A stretch of 64,000 nt of DNA from Chitinophaga skermanii (GCF_003259335.1 NZ_QLLL01000006.1:62001-126000), one strand, 5' to 3'. Positions 54,580 to 64,000 are shown, numbered from the stretch's first letter. Program-made: numbers and translations. The notes: generated from the sequence alone by a model not told the origin.

Positions 54580-55401
54580 TTAATATAAGTAGTTCAATGC
54601 AACGATATCGTTCGCGTTGAAAGTACGGTTACCACCGTTAGAGCAAGCTAACATCCAAGAATTAGCATCTGGGCCGCTTGGTGTACCTGGGATAAGTACA
54701 GCACCAACGCCTGCAGTACCTTCATTACCACCAGAACCACAGCTATAAGCACGGTTCATGTAATCTGTATGGCGGAATCCGATACAGTGACCAATTTCGT
54801 GTTGAATAACAGAACCTACATAGTTAACGTTCGGGTTTGTACCATACGCGTTAGGGTGTGTATTCATGCTAATTTGGTTGTAAGGATTACCACCAGAAGG
54901 GAAACCTGCAGAACCTAATGTGATGAAACCGCCGCTTGGAGCTTGATAGAAGCCAACAATATTAATATTAGCAGTGCCAGAAGTGATACGTTGGAATGTA
55001 ATTAACAAGCCTAAAGCATTGTATCGAGAAATCGCAAGGTCGGTACCTTGTACGAATGCAGTACCTAAACCTGTTACTTTTACTGTAATAACACGTGGTA
55101 AACCTGTTACCAAGTTGCTGGTACGATATTGTTCAACTTCAGCGATACGCAAATTAGGTGAAGTACTTTCAGTGTTTAAAGTATTATCATCTAAAATGAT
55201 ATCGTTTTCTACTAAATAACCTCCCTTAACGATACGTGCTCCTTCTGTAGAAAATCCTTTTGCTTTGATTTTAGCAAGTACTTCAGCCGGTACGTCTGAA
55301 GACTGTGCAGGTTCTACGTGAGCATCTTTTTGACAAGATACCACGAGTACTGCAGCCAATAAAGCTACAAAGGATAGTGCGAGTGTGATTTGCTTTTTCA
55401 T
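54580..55401 (-). CDS. M57-type zinc metalloprotease lipoprotein (HEIGH peptidase)
   Basis: A 273-residue lipoprotein from the ATG at 55401 (signal MKKQITLALSFVALLAAVLVVSC; an earlier in-frame start at 55470 adds 23 residues before it). The metzincin-like zinc motif HEIGHCIGFRHTD is at residues 201-213 (HExxHxxGxxH plus Asp), with an acid Glu202 for catalysis. Preceding beta strands (VITVKVTGLGTAFVQGTDLAISRYNALG) are typical of the dual-action HEIGH/M57 family. Expected to sit on the outer membrane and cut extracellular proteins. It is 156 bp upstream of the S46 peptidase gene on the same strand. Confidence 0.9.
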   Translation of the reverse strand: MKKQITLALSFVALLAAVLVVSCQKDAHVEPAQSSDVPAEVLAKIKAKGFSTEGARIVKGGYLVENDIILDDNTLNTESTSPNLRIAEVEQYRTSNLVTGLPRVITVKVTGLGTAFVQGTDLAISRYNALGLLITFQRITSGTANINIVGFYQAPSGGFITLGSAGFPSGGNPYNQISMNTHPNAYGTNPNVNYVGSVIQHEIGHCIGFRHTDYMNRAYSCGSGGNEGTAGVGAVLIPGTPSGPDANSWMLACSNGGNRTFNANDIVALNYLY

Positions 55402-56171
55402 AGCATCAGATTTTGGGTTTGATATTATATTGAATAGATAGTGGTGAGCGATGGGAATAGAAAACTGCATAGCTCGTTATAGGCCATAGCAGGTCCTGTA
55501 CGAGCATTGTGTAATGTTTGCATACAATGCTGTATTAATTTTTTTGGATAATAGTATCCCTATGTAAGTGTTTGCTTACATGGGTAACAACGCTTCATAA
55601 ATGTGTGCATACATGCAACCTGTGTGTATAATCGCTCGGTGCTATGTTACAGGCCATAGCAGGGCATTTACGGCGAATACGGCGGGTAGACGCGGCCTAA
55701 TTTACACACGATAAAATGCAAGTAACAAGTGCTCAAACGGTTCGACAATAATACATCTTGCTCAATTTAGATTTTGGACAAAAAAGAATCTGCACGAATC
55801 AAAACGGCCTCCATAGCTGATCTACAATCATCACGTTAACAAATTCGGACACAAACATGCTTAATGCCGAGTGATGTGTAGCAAACTATATGTATGGTTA
55901 TAACGGTTTAAAATGCTGCGGTTTACATTTTATTTAAAGCAGGTCATTTAATAAAATAATGAACGAGTAACTTTTACTAGACACCTCTCAAACCTAGGCG
56001 GGTTGCTTGATCTTGGCGTCTTTGCTAATTTTGATTTGCTCTTAGTCTAGGGTTTAGGACAACATATAAATCGACTATCAATATTACTACTTTCTTTACA
56101 ACAAAAAAAAATCTTTTCTTGATTTATAAAAAATTAATTGTGTTGAAAAAAGATTTGTACTAGATTTAATA
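55402..56171. other. Long gene-free region between two protease genes
   Basis: 770 bp between divergent genes. AGGCCATAGCAGG occurs at 55481-55493 and 55651-55663, 170 bp apart; the first is inside a GCTCGT / ACGAGC dyad (55472-55500 area). A promoter-like ATTG (56137-56140), N20, TAGATTTA (56161-56168) lies before the S8 gene. No reading frame is credible. Confidence 0.5.
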
Positions 56172-59057
56172 ATGCGACATCATCCCCTTTACATCCATTT
56201 ATCAACCTATAGTTACATTTCGCTATTAATTGCCACTATGGCTTGTTTCACCGTATTTAAATCGAATGCGAAAACCACATTTTTCCAACATGACAGTTTA
56301 CTAATTCGATACACAAACAATGCCGCCAAAGATAGTTTGGTAAACTATACGTTGAACCGCAGTACACAAAACGCCTACTTAGTAAAATTCAAACATATAC
56401 CCTCTCGTGGGGATATTGATAAACTACATTCATTAAAACCCTTATCCAGCTTACATTACATTGTACCGGCAATAACCCACGACAGCCTCCTTCTCCCACA
56501 AATCGACTACCAACTACTCGCTAACAATCGATGGAAATGCAGTGAATCTTTGATATATCAATTAGATGCATCACAAAAAAACGACAGCATCACTTTCATC
56601 GCTTCCCTCCATTCACAAAAAAGCAGTCAATACAATTGGATGCCCTATGTATATATCGTTCAATGGCCTAAAAGATCCTCTACAGCCATCCTAAGAACCA
56701 CTAAAGACCAACTGAACCAACTCCTCTACGACCCCGCTATTACTTTTGCCGATGTACTTCGCACACCCAAAACAGAAATTAATGTAGCCCTGTATAACAT
56801 GGCCATCAACAATATTGAATTAGTACGCAGTAAACAACCCTTACTAAACGGCCATACAGAAATTGTATCCATCCGGGAAGACTTATTTGATACAACAGAT
56901 ATTGACTTACACGGTAAATATATTCGAACAGCGAACACTGCTTCCACCCTAAACGCACATACCACTATTATGGCCACCTTGGTAGCCGGCGCAGGAAATG
57001 CAGGGCCGGCAGCATTGGGTGTAGCGCCGGCAGCACAACTAACCTCCTCTTCCTTTACAACCTTACTTCCCGATGATCCCCAAACCTTCCGCCTTCAAAA
57101 AACCATCCTACAAAACCACTCTTACGGGGTTAACATCGAAAACTACTATGGTGCCGAAGCAGCGGCGTACGACCAAATGGTGATAGAAGCCGATACCTTT
57201 GTACATGTATTCTCGTCGGGGAATATTGGTACCACAACGCCTACAAGTGGCCAATACCAAGGCATCCAAGGTGTTGCCAACCTTACCGGCACCTTTAAGC
57301 AAGCAAAAAATGTATTAGTGATTGGTGGTACCGATGGAAAAAACGTTGTAGCCGACCTTAGCTCGAAAGGCCCAGCTTACGATGGAAGATTGAAACCTGA
57401 AATAGTAGCCTACGGTGAAGACGGTACCTCTGGTGCTGCAGCTATTACAAGCGGTGCCATTACCCTCTTACAACAAGCTTATAAAAGTAAATTTACGCAA
57501 GCTCCCCCTAGTGCCTTATTGCGTGCTATTGTGATGAGCTCCGCCACGGATATTAACACCCCGGGCATCGATTATACATCGGGATATGGCGCCCTTAATC
57601 TATCGGCCGCCTTGCACGTATTACAAGCCTCCCAATTCGCAAAAACTACACTCACCAGCAACGGTCAGTACACCCTGCCCATACAAGTGCCCACCAACAC
57701 AGGGCAATTAAAAGTTACCATCGCTTGGAACGATCCCGCCGCGGAAGCAAACAGTGCCAAGGCATTGGTGAACGACTTAGACATGCAAGTAATAAGCCCG
57801 GATAGCGACATAACGCTGCCTTGGGTATTATCTACCTTCCCGTTGAAAGATTCGTTGCTTAAAGCGGCTACAAGAGGCGTAAACCATGTCGATAACCACG
57901 AACAGGTGAGTATTACAGCCCCAGCAGCAGGAACATATCATGTACATATAAAAGCCCCTCAACTAGCTGGCAATTCGCAAACGGTATACATTGCGTGGCA
58001 ATTTATACCGAAAGAGTACTTCGATTGGGAATACCCTACACGCAATACGATTGTAACGCCCGGCCAAGCCTACACCTTGCAATGGCATAGCGATCTTGGC
58101 GGAACGGGTAACCTCTCGTATAGCATCGACAATGGGCAACAATGGCAACCCATTGCGCTAAATACACCTGTCTCCCAACAAAATATGGAATGGGTAGGTC
58201 CCGCAAACACCTTCACCCGGGCGCTCTTACGCATGGAAACCCCCAAAGGCACCTTCACCAGCGACACGTTCCACATCTCCAGCCCTACACAATTACAAGT
58301 AGGCTTTAACTGCACCGACTCCGTGATGTTCTATTGGAACAGCCTGCAAGGTGCTGCCCAATACCAACTCTACGCTATTGTAAACGACCAATTACAACCG
58401 TATCGCCAAACGGCTGATACATTTATAGTATTCGCTACAAGCCCAAATTTGCCTACCCATTTCGCTGTAGCACCGATAGCAAGTAATGGTGATATAGGCG
58501 CACGAAGTGCTACCATACAGTATGCACAACAAGGTGTAGGCTGCTATATACAGCAATTCATTACAGATAAAATTGAGAACAACCAAGTATCGCTCACCTT
58601 GTCGCTTAGCACCTTATTGGGTATACAATCCATTACTTGGGAACGCCGCAACAACAATGGATACGACGACCTGGGTAGCCAACAAATTACAAGCAGTAAA
58701 ACATATCAATTCATCGATACTAACCCGCCCGGCGGCATTGTTCAATACCGGGTAAAAATCACGCTCCGGGATGGCCGCATTATTTACTCCGATATTTCCA
58801 GTGTTGAAGTGTTGCGAGGTGCAGCTATGATTGTATTCCCCAACCCTGTACAGCAACAAATGGAGGTAGTAACAGGCGACATCGAGGGTGAAGAGGTGTT
58901 AAAAATTATAGATGCACAAGGGCGGGTACGCAAACTCGTAGCCCATGTAAGCGCTAGGCATACACTGCAATTGGGTAGTTTACCGGCCGGGGTTTATTGG
59001 TGCATTTTGTACCGTGATGGCAAAGCCATCGGGAAAATATCGTTCGTTAAGTTATAA
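56172..59057 (+). CDS. S8 (subtilisin-like) peptidase with T9SS sorting domain
   Basis: A 961-residue secreted serine protease. Residues 1-34 form a signal peptide. The catalytic domain (about 225-480) has Asp240 (REDLFDTTDIDL), His263 (NAHTTIMATLVAG) and Ser420 (GEDGTSGAAAITSG), with the oxyanion Asn in SSGNIG (about 351); the usual Pro after GTSxA is replaced by Ala. Fibronectin/beta-sandwich domains follow, then a type A T9SS C-terminal domain from about residue 888 (VFPNPVQQQM .. LPAGVYWCILYRDGK .. FVKL). It should be exported and sorted to the surface by type IX secretion; that machinery is not in this window. Confidence 0.93.
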   Translation: MRHHPLYIHLSTYSYISLLIATMACFTVFKSNAKTTFFQHDSLLIRYTNNAAKDSLVNYTLNRSTQNAYLVKFKHIPSRGDIDKLHSLKPLSSLHYIVPAITHDSLLLPQIDYQLLANNRWKCSESLIYQLDASQKNDSITFIASLHSQKSSQYNWMPYVYIVQWPKRSSTAILRTTKDQLNQLLYDPAITFADVLRTPKTEINVALYNMAINNIELVRSKQPLLNGHTEIVSIREDLFDTTDIDLHGKYIRTANTASTLNAHTTIMATLVAGAGNAGPAALGVAPAAQLTSSSFTTLLPDDPQTFRLQKTILQNHSYGVNIENYYGAEAAAYDQMVIEADTFVHVFSSGNIGTTTPTSGQYQGIQGVANLTGTFKQAKNVLVIGGTDGKNVVADLSSKGPAYDGRLKPEIVAYGEDGTSGAAAITSGAITLLQQAYKSKFTQAPPSALLRAIVMSSATDINTPGIDYTSGYGALNLSAALHVLQASQFAKTTLTSNGQYTLPIQVPTNTGQLKVTIAWNDPAAEANSAKALVNDLDMQVISPDSDITLPWVLSTFPLKDSLLKAATRGVNHVDNHEQVSITAPAAGTYHVHIKAPQLAGNSQTVYIAWQFIPKEYFDWEYPTRNTIVTPGQAYTLQWHSDLGGTGNLSYSIDNGQQWQPIALNTPVSQQNMEWVGPANTFTRALLRMETPKGTFTSDTFHISSPTQLQVGFNCTDSVMFYWNSLQGAAQYQLYAIVNDQLQPYRQTADTFIVFATSPNLPTHFAVAPIASNGDIGARSATIQYAQQGVGCYIQQFITDKIENNQVSLTLSLSTLLGIQSITWERRNNNGYDDLGSQQITSSKTYQFIDTNPPGGIVQYRVKITLRDGRIIYSDISSVEVLRGAAMIVFPNPVQQQMEVVTGDIEGEEVLKIIDAQGRVRKLVAHVSARHTLQLGSLPAGVYWCILYRDGKAIGKISFVKL

Positions 59058-59062
59058 GCATA

Positions 59063-59097
59063 AAAAAACCCTCTCTACGATGTAAAGAGGGTTTTTT
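59063..59097. terminator. Bidirectional terminator, S8 peptidase / lpdA
   Basis: A perfect 12-bp stem (AAAAAACCCTCT 59063-59074, AGAGGGTTTTTT 59086-59097) between convergent genes, with U-tracts built into both arms. Confidence 0.9.
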
Positions 59098-59132
59098 ATA
59101 TCTAAAAAGTTGTGTTGATCTTATTTGATCTA

Positions 59133-60539
59133 CTAGAGGTGAATTGCTTCGCCGTAAGCCACTTCGATAGCGTCTTTGATAGATTCGCTCATCGTTGGGT
59201 GAGGGTGAATAGCGTTTAACACTTCGTGGTAAGTAGTTTCCAATTTGCGTGCAACAACTGTTTCAGCGATCATTTCAGTTACGTTTGCACCAATCATGTG
59301 CGTACCTAACCATTCGCCGTATTTAGCATCGAAGATAACTTTTACGAAACCTTCTGGCGCACCTGCAGCAGAAGCTTTACCTGATGCAGAGAATGGGAAT
59401 TTACCAACTTTCACTTCGTAACCTGCTTCTTTCGCAGCTTTCTCAGTGTAACCAACTGAAGCAACTTCTGGTGCGCAATAAGTACAACCAGGGATGTTCA
59501 TGTAGTCAATTGGTTCAGGTTTGTGAGCGTATTTCTTCTCGTTGTAAGCAATGTTTTCAACACAAACGATCGCTTCTTTAGAAGCAACGTGTGCCAAAGC
59601 TTGACCAGGTACCATGTCACCAATCGCGTAAACGCCGGTAACATTAGTTTGGTAGAATTTATCAACGGTAACACGACCTTTGTCGGTTTTAACACCAACT
59701 GTTTCTAAACCGATGTTTTCGATGTTAGCAGCGATACCCACAGCGCTTAATACTACGTCTGCTTCGAGCGTTACTTCACCGGTAGCGGTTTTCACTTTCG
59801 CTTTCACGCCTGTAGCTGTTTTCTCAACGGCTTCAACGCTAGCGTTTGTCATGATTTCGATACCTTTCTTTTTGTAGATTTTCTCTAATTCTTTAGAGAT
59901 ATCTTCATCTTCAACAGGCACGATACGCGGCATGAATTCTACGATGGTTACTTTCGTACCCAATGTATTATAGAAGTATGCAAATTCAACACCAATAGCG
60001 CCAGAACCAACCACGATCATAGATTTAGGTTGTTTAGGCATTACCAATGCTTCACGGTAACCGATTACGCTAGTACCATCAATTTTCAAATTAGGTAACT
60101 CACGTGCACGTGCACCTGTAGCCAAAATGATGTGTTTTGCATCGTAAGTAGTTGCTTTACCGTCTTTATCAGTTACTTCTACTTGTGTTTTAGATTTCAA
60201 TTTACCAAAACCGAGAATAACGTCGATCTTGTTCTTTTTCATCAAAAACTGCACACCTTTACTCATTTTATCTGCAACACCGCGAGAACGTTTAACGATC
60301 GCGTCAAAATCGGCTTTCGCATCACCCACGGTTACACCGTAATCTTTCGAATGCTGGATATATTCTAAAACTTGCGCTGATTTCAATAATGCTTTAGTTG
60401 GAATACAGCCCCAATTTAAACAGATACCACCTAAGCTTTCTCTCTCTACGATTGCTGTTTTAAGACCTAGTTGCGAAGCACGGATAGCAGCTACATAGCC
60501 ACCAGGGCCGCTACCAATTACGATTACGTCGTATGCCAT
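59133..60539 (-). CDS. lpdA: Dihydrolipoyl dehydrogenase
   Basis: E3 subunit of 2-oxoacid dehydrogenase and glycine-cleavage complexes; reoxidises dihydrolipoyl groups with NAD+. The 468-residue length is typical. FAD motif GSGPGGYVAAIRA at about 10-22, redox disulfide Cys40/Cys45 in GGICLNWGCIPTKALL, NAD motif VGSGAIGVEFAYFY, and the C-terminal catalytic His-Glu pair in HPHPTMSESIKDAIEVAYGEAIHL are intact. The E1/E2 genes are not in this window. A TACCTTTG box upstream supports separate transcription. Confidence 0.96.
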   Translation of the reverse strand: MAYDVIVIGSGPGGYVAAIRASQLGLKTAIVERESLGGICLNWGCIPTKALLKSAQVLEYIQHSKDYGVTVGDAKADFDAIVKRSRGVADKMSKGVQFLMKKNKIDVILGFGKLKSKTQVEVTDKDGKATTYDAKHIILATGARARELPNLKIDGTSVIGYREALVMPKQPKSMIVVGSGAIGVEFAYFYNTLGTKVTIVEFMPRIVPVEDEDISKELEKIYKKKGIEIMTNASVEAVEKTATGVKAKVKTATGEVTLEADVVLSAVGIAANIENIGLETVGVKTDKGRVTVDKFYQTNVTGVYAIGDMVPGQALAHVASKEAIVCVENIAYNEKKYAHKPEPIDYMNIPGCTYCAPEVASVGYTEKAAKEAGYEVKVGKFPFSASGKASAAGAPEGFVKVIFDAKYGEWLGTHMIGANVTEMIAETVVARKLETTYHEVLNAIHPHPTMSESIKDAIEVAYGEAIHL

Positions 60540-60565
60540 ATTGCTTGAATTTTATTTAAACTTGC

Positions 60566-60573
60566 CAAAGGTA
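60566..60573 (-). promoter_or_regulatory. Candidate -7 element of lpdA
   Basis: On the minus strand TACCTTTG fits TAnnTTTG and lies 26 bp before the lpdA start; no -33 TTTG at the standard distance. Confidence 0.4.
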
Positions 60574-60674
60574 GTAAGAAAATAGGAAAATTTCCGCCCA
60601 ATCCTAATTAGTTGACGCTTCTCGCCTACTTCCGCTACCATAGCCATTCTTATCTTTCCACACACGATCTTATA

Positions 60675-60722
60675 TAAAAAAAATGGATGCATACCCCGTT
60701 CATTTACCAGGTATGCATCCAT
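60675..60722 (-). terminator. Intrinsic terminator of lolA
   Basis: ATGGATGCATACC (60683-60695) pairs perfectly over 13 bp with GGTATGCATCCAT (60710-60722); the minus strand continues with eight T. Confidence 0.9.
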
Positions 60723-60752
60723 GTTCTTATATCCCTTAGCAGGACCTTTCTT

Positions 60753-61430
60753 CTAGCGCAAGTCTACCACTTCTACGCCAGGGTATTTCTTCGCATCAAA
60801 AGTAAACATCGCGTCTGCTACAGTCGCATTCGGCTGAATACTTGAGATTTCATAACTCATTTTATTACCATTCTTCTCGAATATCTTCATACGCACAATC
60901 GTTTGCGCCTTCTTATCAACGTCTACCTGTGCCTTGAAGATGTTTTTCGACTTGTCAACCGGCGTTAACTCAATGTTTTGCAACACTTTACCTTTCTCTG
61001 TTGTTTCGCCAATCAAACGGTATAAATAATCTTTATCATAGAAATTCGTAAACAATTTCGCAGGGGTCATCGACTGGCCACTTTGATCTACATTGTTTAT
61101 TTGTACCTCGTTTACGTCTTTCGAATATGTCCAAGATGTTTTATTATCACTGATAATCTCCCTATCTCCCATCAAAACTTTGTATTTCTGTCCTTTTACA
61201 TACACAGTTCCTTTTTGAGAATCGGTAACCTTGCTGTTGCCCCCTTCTACTTTTAACACGAAATTAGCCACCAATGATTTCAATGACTTCAATTTAGTGC
61301 TAACGCCGTCGAGAATGGCTTTCGCTTTTGGGTCGTTTTTACCGATAGAACCTACCGGGGTCTTAGTTTGAGCATTGCCACCAAGTGCCAAACCTAATAA
61401 TAACGTTCCCAGTATGACCGTTTTCTTCAT
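60753..61430 (-). CDS. lolA: Outer-membrane lipoprotein carrier protein LolA-like
   Basis: Periplasmic chaperone that ferries lipoproteins from the inner to the outer membrane. The 225 residues start with a signal peptide (MKKTVILGTLLLGLALGGNA) and fold as the LolA half-barrel (LKSLKSLVANFVLKVEGG, GTVYVKGQKYKVLMGDREIISDNKTSWTYS, ELTPVDKSKNIFKAQVDVDKKAQTIVRMKIFEKNG, FTFDAKKYPGVEVVDLR). Sequence is divergent from E. coli, as expected for this phylum. It lies 134 bp downstream of ftsK on the same strand, an arrangement common in Bacteroidota. Confidence 0.9.
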   Translation of the reverse strand: MKKTVILGTLLLGLALGGNAQTKTPVGSIGKNDPKAKAILDGVSTKLKSLKSLVANFVLKVEGGNSKVTDSQKGTVYVKGQKYKVLMGDREIISDNKTSWTYSKDVNEVQINNVDQSGQSMTPAKLFTNFYDKDYLYRLIGETTEKGKVLQNIELTPVDKSKNIFKAQVDVDKKAQTIVRMKIFEKNGNKMSYEISSIQPNATVADAMFTFDAKKYPGVEVVDLR

Positions 61431-61563
61431 CTTATTTGATTTTGTTTTTGTAGTGGATATAAGACAAATGTTATACCAATACGTTTAATGACAGTTGTTA
61501 AAGGATTGCAAAATTCGCCATTTTACCCGGATTTTGGAAGTCCTGGGAACAATTGATGAAAAT

Positions 61564-64000
61564 TTATAACAAATCATTAAGGATTTCTTCTAGGTCGGCC
61601 TCCGTTTTTACGTGTACCTCCCTAGCCTTGCTACCCATACTGGGGCCAACAATACCCGCTGCTTCGAGCTGGTCCATCAAACGGCCTGCCCTATTATAGC
61701 CCAATTTCATCCTCCTTTGTAACAAGGATGTACTGCCCTGCTGGGTGGAAACGATGATTCTCGCAGCATCCTCAAACAAGTTATCACGGTCGGTCAAGCT
61801 CAATTCCTTCCCTTCATTATCCTTTTCATCTATATATTCCGGCAACATGTACGCATCGGTATAACCACGTTGGTCGCCAATGAATTCGGCCACTTGCTCC
61901 ACTTCCGGCGTATCTACAAAGGCACATTGCAAACGTACCACCTCGCCATTATAAGAAATCAACATATCACCCTGCCCAATCAACTGCTCCGCACCACCTG
62001 TATCTAAGATCGTCCTGGAATCGACTTTCGACGATACTTTGAACGCAATACGTGCCGGGAAGTTCGCTTTGATGGTACCGGTAATGATGTTTACTGAAGG
62101 ACGTTGGGTGGCAATAATTAAGTGAATACCCACCGCGCGGGCCAACTGGGCCAAACGCGCAATTGGCATTTCTACCTCCTTACCGGCTGTCATAATCAAA
62201 TCCGCGAACTCATCCACCACCAACACGATAAACGGCAGGAAGCGGTGACCTTTTTGCGGGTTCAACTTACGTTGCGTAAACTTATTATTATACTCACGGA
62301 TATTTCTCGTACCCGCTTCTTTCAATAAATCGTACCGTAAATCCATCTCAATACAAAGGGCATTCAATGTATGAATTACCTTTTTCGTATCGGTGATAAT
62401 GGCATCTTCTTCACCCGGCAACTTCGCTAAGAAGTGTTTTTCGATGAGTTTGTAGAGGCTTAACTCTACTTTCTTCGGATCGACTAACACAAATTTCAGT
62501 TGACTCGGGTGCTTTTTATATAATAAGGAAACGAGGAGCGTGTTAATACCCACCGATTTACCTTGCCCTGTAGCACCTGCCATTAACAAGTGCGGCATTT
62601 TGGCCAAATCGGCAATGAAGTTCTCGTTATCGATTTTCTTACCAATAGCTACCGGTAAGTCCATCGTGCTGTTTTGGAACTTATCCGAAGCCAGCATGTT
62701 CCTCAGTGATACAATTGTTTTCTTCACGTTCGGCACCTCGATACCAATGGTACCCTTACCAGGAATAGGCGCAATAATACGAATCCCCAATGCCGCCAAA
62801 CTCAAAGCAATATCATCTTCCAAGTTCTTGATGCGCGAAATACGTACACCCGCTGCCGGTACAATCTCGTACAAGGTAACCGTTGGGCCTACCGTTGCGC
62901 TGATCTTTTGGATAGAGATATCGTAGTTTTTCAGTGTATCAATAATCTGGTTCTTATTTTTCTCGAGTTCCGCCGCATCTTGCACAATCTTATCGGAGCC
63001 GTGGTTCTCGAGCAATTCAATACCCGGGTACTTATAGTCGCGCAAGTCGAGCGTAGGCTCGTATGGATCAGATGATAATACTCTTTGTGGTGCCGTGAAT
63101 TCCTCTTCTTCGTGTACCTCGTCTTCTGTTGGAATAGGTTTGATTTCGAAAGCGATATCATTCACTGCGTTGCGATCTTTCCGCTTAGTTGGCTCCATCA
63201 CAGGCGGCACATCTTCCTCTTCCGGTTCATCACGTTCTTCCATCACCAATTGCATGGCTGCTTCTAGTTCTTCTTGTTCGAGGTCTTCTTCCGCTGTTAC
63301 CGGCGTAGCTACCGGTGGAATATAGGTAACATTGGGTGTTACAATATCTTCTTTCACATGCAGTTGGTATTCTTGTTCAAATTCTTCCTCGTCTTCCGGC
63401 AAGGTTAAATGTATGCTACCGTTATCTTTCAGTGTATTGGGTTTTGAAGGAAGGATTTCTTCTTCCGGCTCTTGTGGAATACTTGGTATGAAAGACGCTT
63501 CTGCCACTACAGGTTTCGCATTGGCTACTACTGGTTCTACCGGTGCAACAGGTGCAGGCTTTGGTGGCTTGGGTTTACTTTCCGGCCATTTAAACTGCAT
63601 ATTGAACTTCCAAATACACCAAACAAATCCTACCACGAACAATAATAAGCCCATGCCTACCGATCCCAAGAAGCCGCAAATCCAACGGTTCAACTGGTTA
63701 CCCAAGGCGCCGCCAAACGGGAACTCCGCTTTATACCCTAAGAAAGCAAGTGTTGTACTAATGTACAACAAGCCGAAGATGATATATTTCAAGTTGCGGG
63801 CTACACGAAATACGCGTCTGCCCACGATAAAATTCACGCCGAAAATAAATAGCATGTAACAGAACAAGTACGACGCCAGCCCGAATCCATTCACGAAGAA
63901 CCAATACGATACCACCGCACCTAACCGGCCCAATGTATTTTCTACAACAACATCATCTTTGAAAAGGATGTTGAAACCATTGTTCCACACCAAGTTCTGG
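61564..64000 (-). CDS. ftsK: DNA translocase FtsK (5' end cut by window edge)
   Basis: Septal DNA pump that resolves and segregates chromosome termini. About 812 residues are visible; the frame stays open to base 64000 (codons before the TTG at 63993 read Q-N), so the N-terminal membrane helix and true start lie beyond the edge. Three or so membrane helices remain (FGLASYLFCYMLFIFGV, YIIFGLLYISTTLAFL, GSVGMGLLLFVVGFVWCIW), then an acidic Pro/Glu-rich linker (about 140-290), the motor with Walker A MAGATGQGKSVGIN and Walker B FIVLVVDEFADLIMTAG, and the gamma winged helix (SLLQRRMKLGYNRAGRLMDQLEAAGIVGPSMG) that recognises orienting DNA motifs. Confidence 0.95.
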   Translation of the reverse strand, partial: QNLVWNNGFNILFKDDVVVENTLGRLGAVVSYWFFVNGFGLASYLFCYMLFIFGVNFIVGRRVFRVARNLKYIIFGLLYISTTLAFLGYKAEFPFGGALGNQLNRWICGFLGSVGMGLLLFVVGFVWCIWKFNMQFKWPESKPKPPKPAPVAPVEPVVANAKPVVAEASFIPSIPQEPEEEILPSKPNTLKDNGSIHLTLPEDEEEFEQEYQLHVKEDIVTPNVTYIPPVATPVTAEEDLEQEELEAAMQLVMEERDEPEEEDVPPVMEPTKRKDRNAVNDIAFEIKPIPTEDEVHEEEEFTAPQRVLSSDPYEPTLDLRDYKYPGIELLENHGSDKIVQDAAELEKNKNQIIDTLKNYDISIQKISATVGPTVTLYEIVPAAGVRISRIKNLEDDIALSLAALGIRIIAPIPGKGTIGIEVPNVKKTIVSLRNMLASDKFQNSTMDLPVAIGKKIDNENFIADLAKMPHLLMAGATGQGKSVGINTLLVSLLYKKHPSQLKFVLVDPKKVELSLYKLIEKHFLAKLPGEEDAIITDTKKVIHTLNALCIEMDLRYDLLKEAGTRNIREYNNKFTQRKLNPQKGHRFLPFIVLVVDEFADLIMTAGKEVEMPIARLAQLARAVGIHLIIATQRPSVNIITGTIKANFPARIAFKVSSKVDSRTILDTGGAEQLIGQGDMLISYNGEVVRLQCAFVDTPEVEQVAEFIGDQRGYTDAYMLPEYIDEKDNEGKELSLTDRDNLFEDAARIIVSTQQGSTSLLQRRMKLGYNRAGRLMDQLEAAGIVGPSMGSKAREVHVKTEADLEEILNDLL

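Noticed and set aside
63991..63993. TTG as the start of ftsK
   Set aside because: The frame stays open upstream to the window edge, and FtsK proteins have more N-terminal membrane sequence; the gene is simply cut.

Overview
The window comes from the chromosome of a Bacteroidota bacterium, most likely of the Chitinophaga / Chitinophagaceae type. The evidence is a SusC/SusD outer-membrane pair, a C-terminal type IX secretion sorting domain on a subtilisin-like protease, a fused SecDF, a short 285-residue primary sigma factor without region 1.1, an S46 dipeptidyl-peptidase, many Bacteroidota-type lipoproteins, almost no Shine-Dalgarno sequences, and repeated TAnnTTTG -7 promoter elements close to start codons. 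No tRNA, rRNA, CRISPR array, transposase or phage gene was seen.

Layout. 1-8.2 kb: a TPR protein cut by the left edge, folB, trxB and rpoD (all minus), then a threonine aldolase, valS and a small secreted protein (plus). 8.2-8.8 kb: a gene-free block with an 11-bp phased degenerate repeat. 8.8-20.2 kb: a peptidase/beta-barrel surface protein, an IscA-type Fe-S protein, small hypothetical genes, a DUF4291 gene, secDF, a serine hydrolase lipoprotein and a DUF4397 lipoprotein. Two copies of a palindromic repeat lie at 14.6 and 20.3 kb. 20.5-28.9 kb: an aminotransferase, the nusB-DUF1573-yajC-coaE cluster, groES-groEL and two FKBP lipoproteins. 29.1-36.6 kb: serine dehydratase, a membrane-anchored protein, a Pif1-like helicase, a lipoprotein, an outer-membrane barrel and a membrane M23 peptidase. 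36.7-42.5 kb: SusD, SusC and an ECF sigma factor without an anti-sigma gene. 42.7-52.1 kb: a methylmalonyl-CoA mutase catalytic subunit, a methyltransferase, a gene-free block with two phased tandem arrays, a CPA2 antiporter and two divergent glycosyltransferases. 52.2-64 kb: a DPP11-like S46 peptidase, an M57-type metalloprotease, a T9SS-exported S8 protease, lpdA, lolA and ftsK (cut by the right edge).

Most genes are housekeeping or envelope functions in short transcription units, nearly all closed by strong intrinsic terminators. Envelope biogenesis is a recurring theme (SecDF, YajC, LolA, M23, SusCD, barrels, lipoproteins), as is extracellular proteolysis (DPP11-like, M57, S8, HExxH/barrel protein).

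The least ordinary signals are non-coding. (1) Intergenic arrays have CGG- or GATAGG-headed units repeating at exactly 10 or 11 bp, about one DNA helical turn, at 8.6-8.73 kb, 45.4-45.72 kb and 45.93-46.04 kb; the first two share long words in opposite orientation. (2) A two-copy palindromic element has one stem that differs between copies by three compensatory pair changes. These are the best candidates for something undescribed. No multi-gene defence or novel enzymatic system was recognised.
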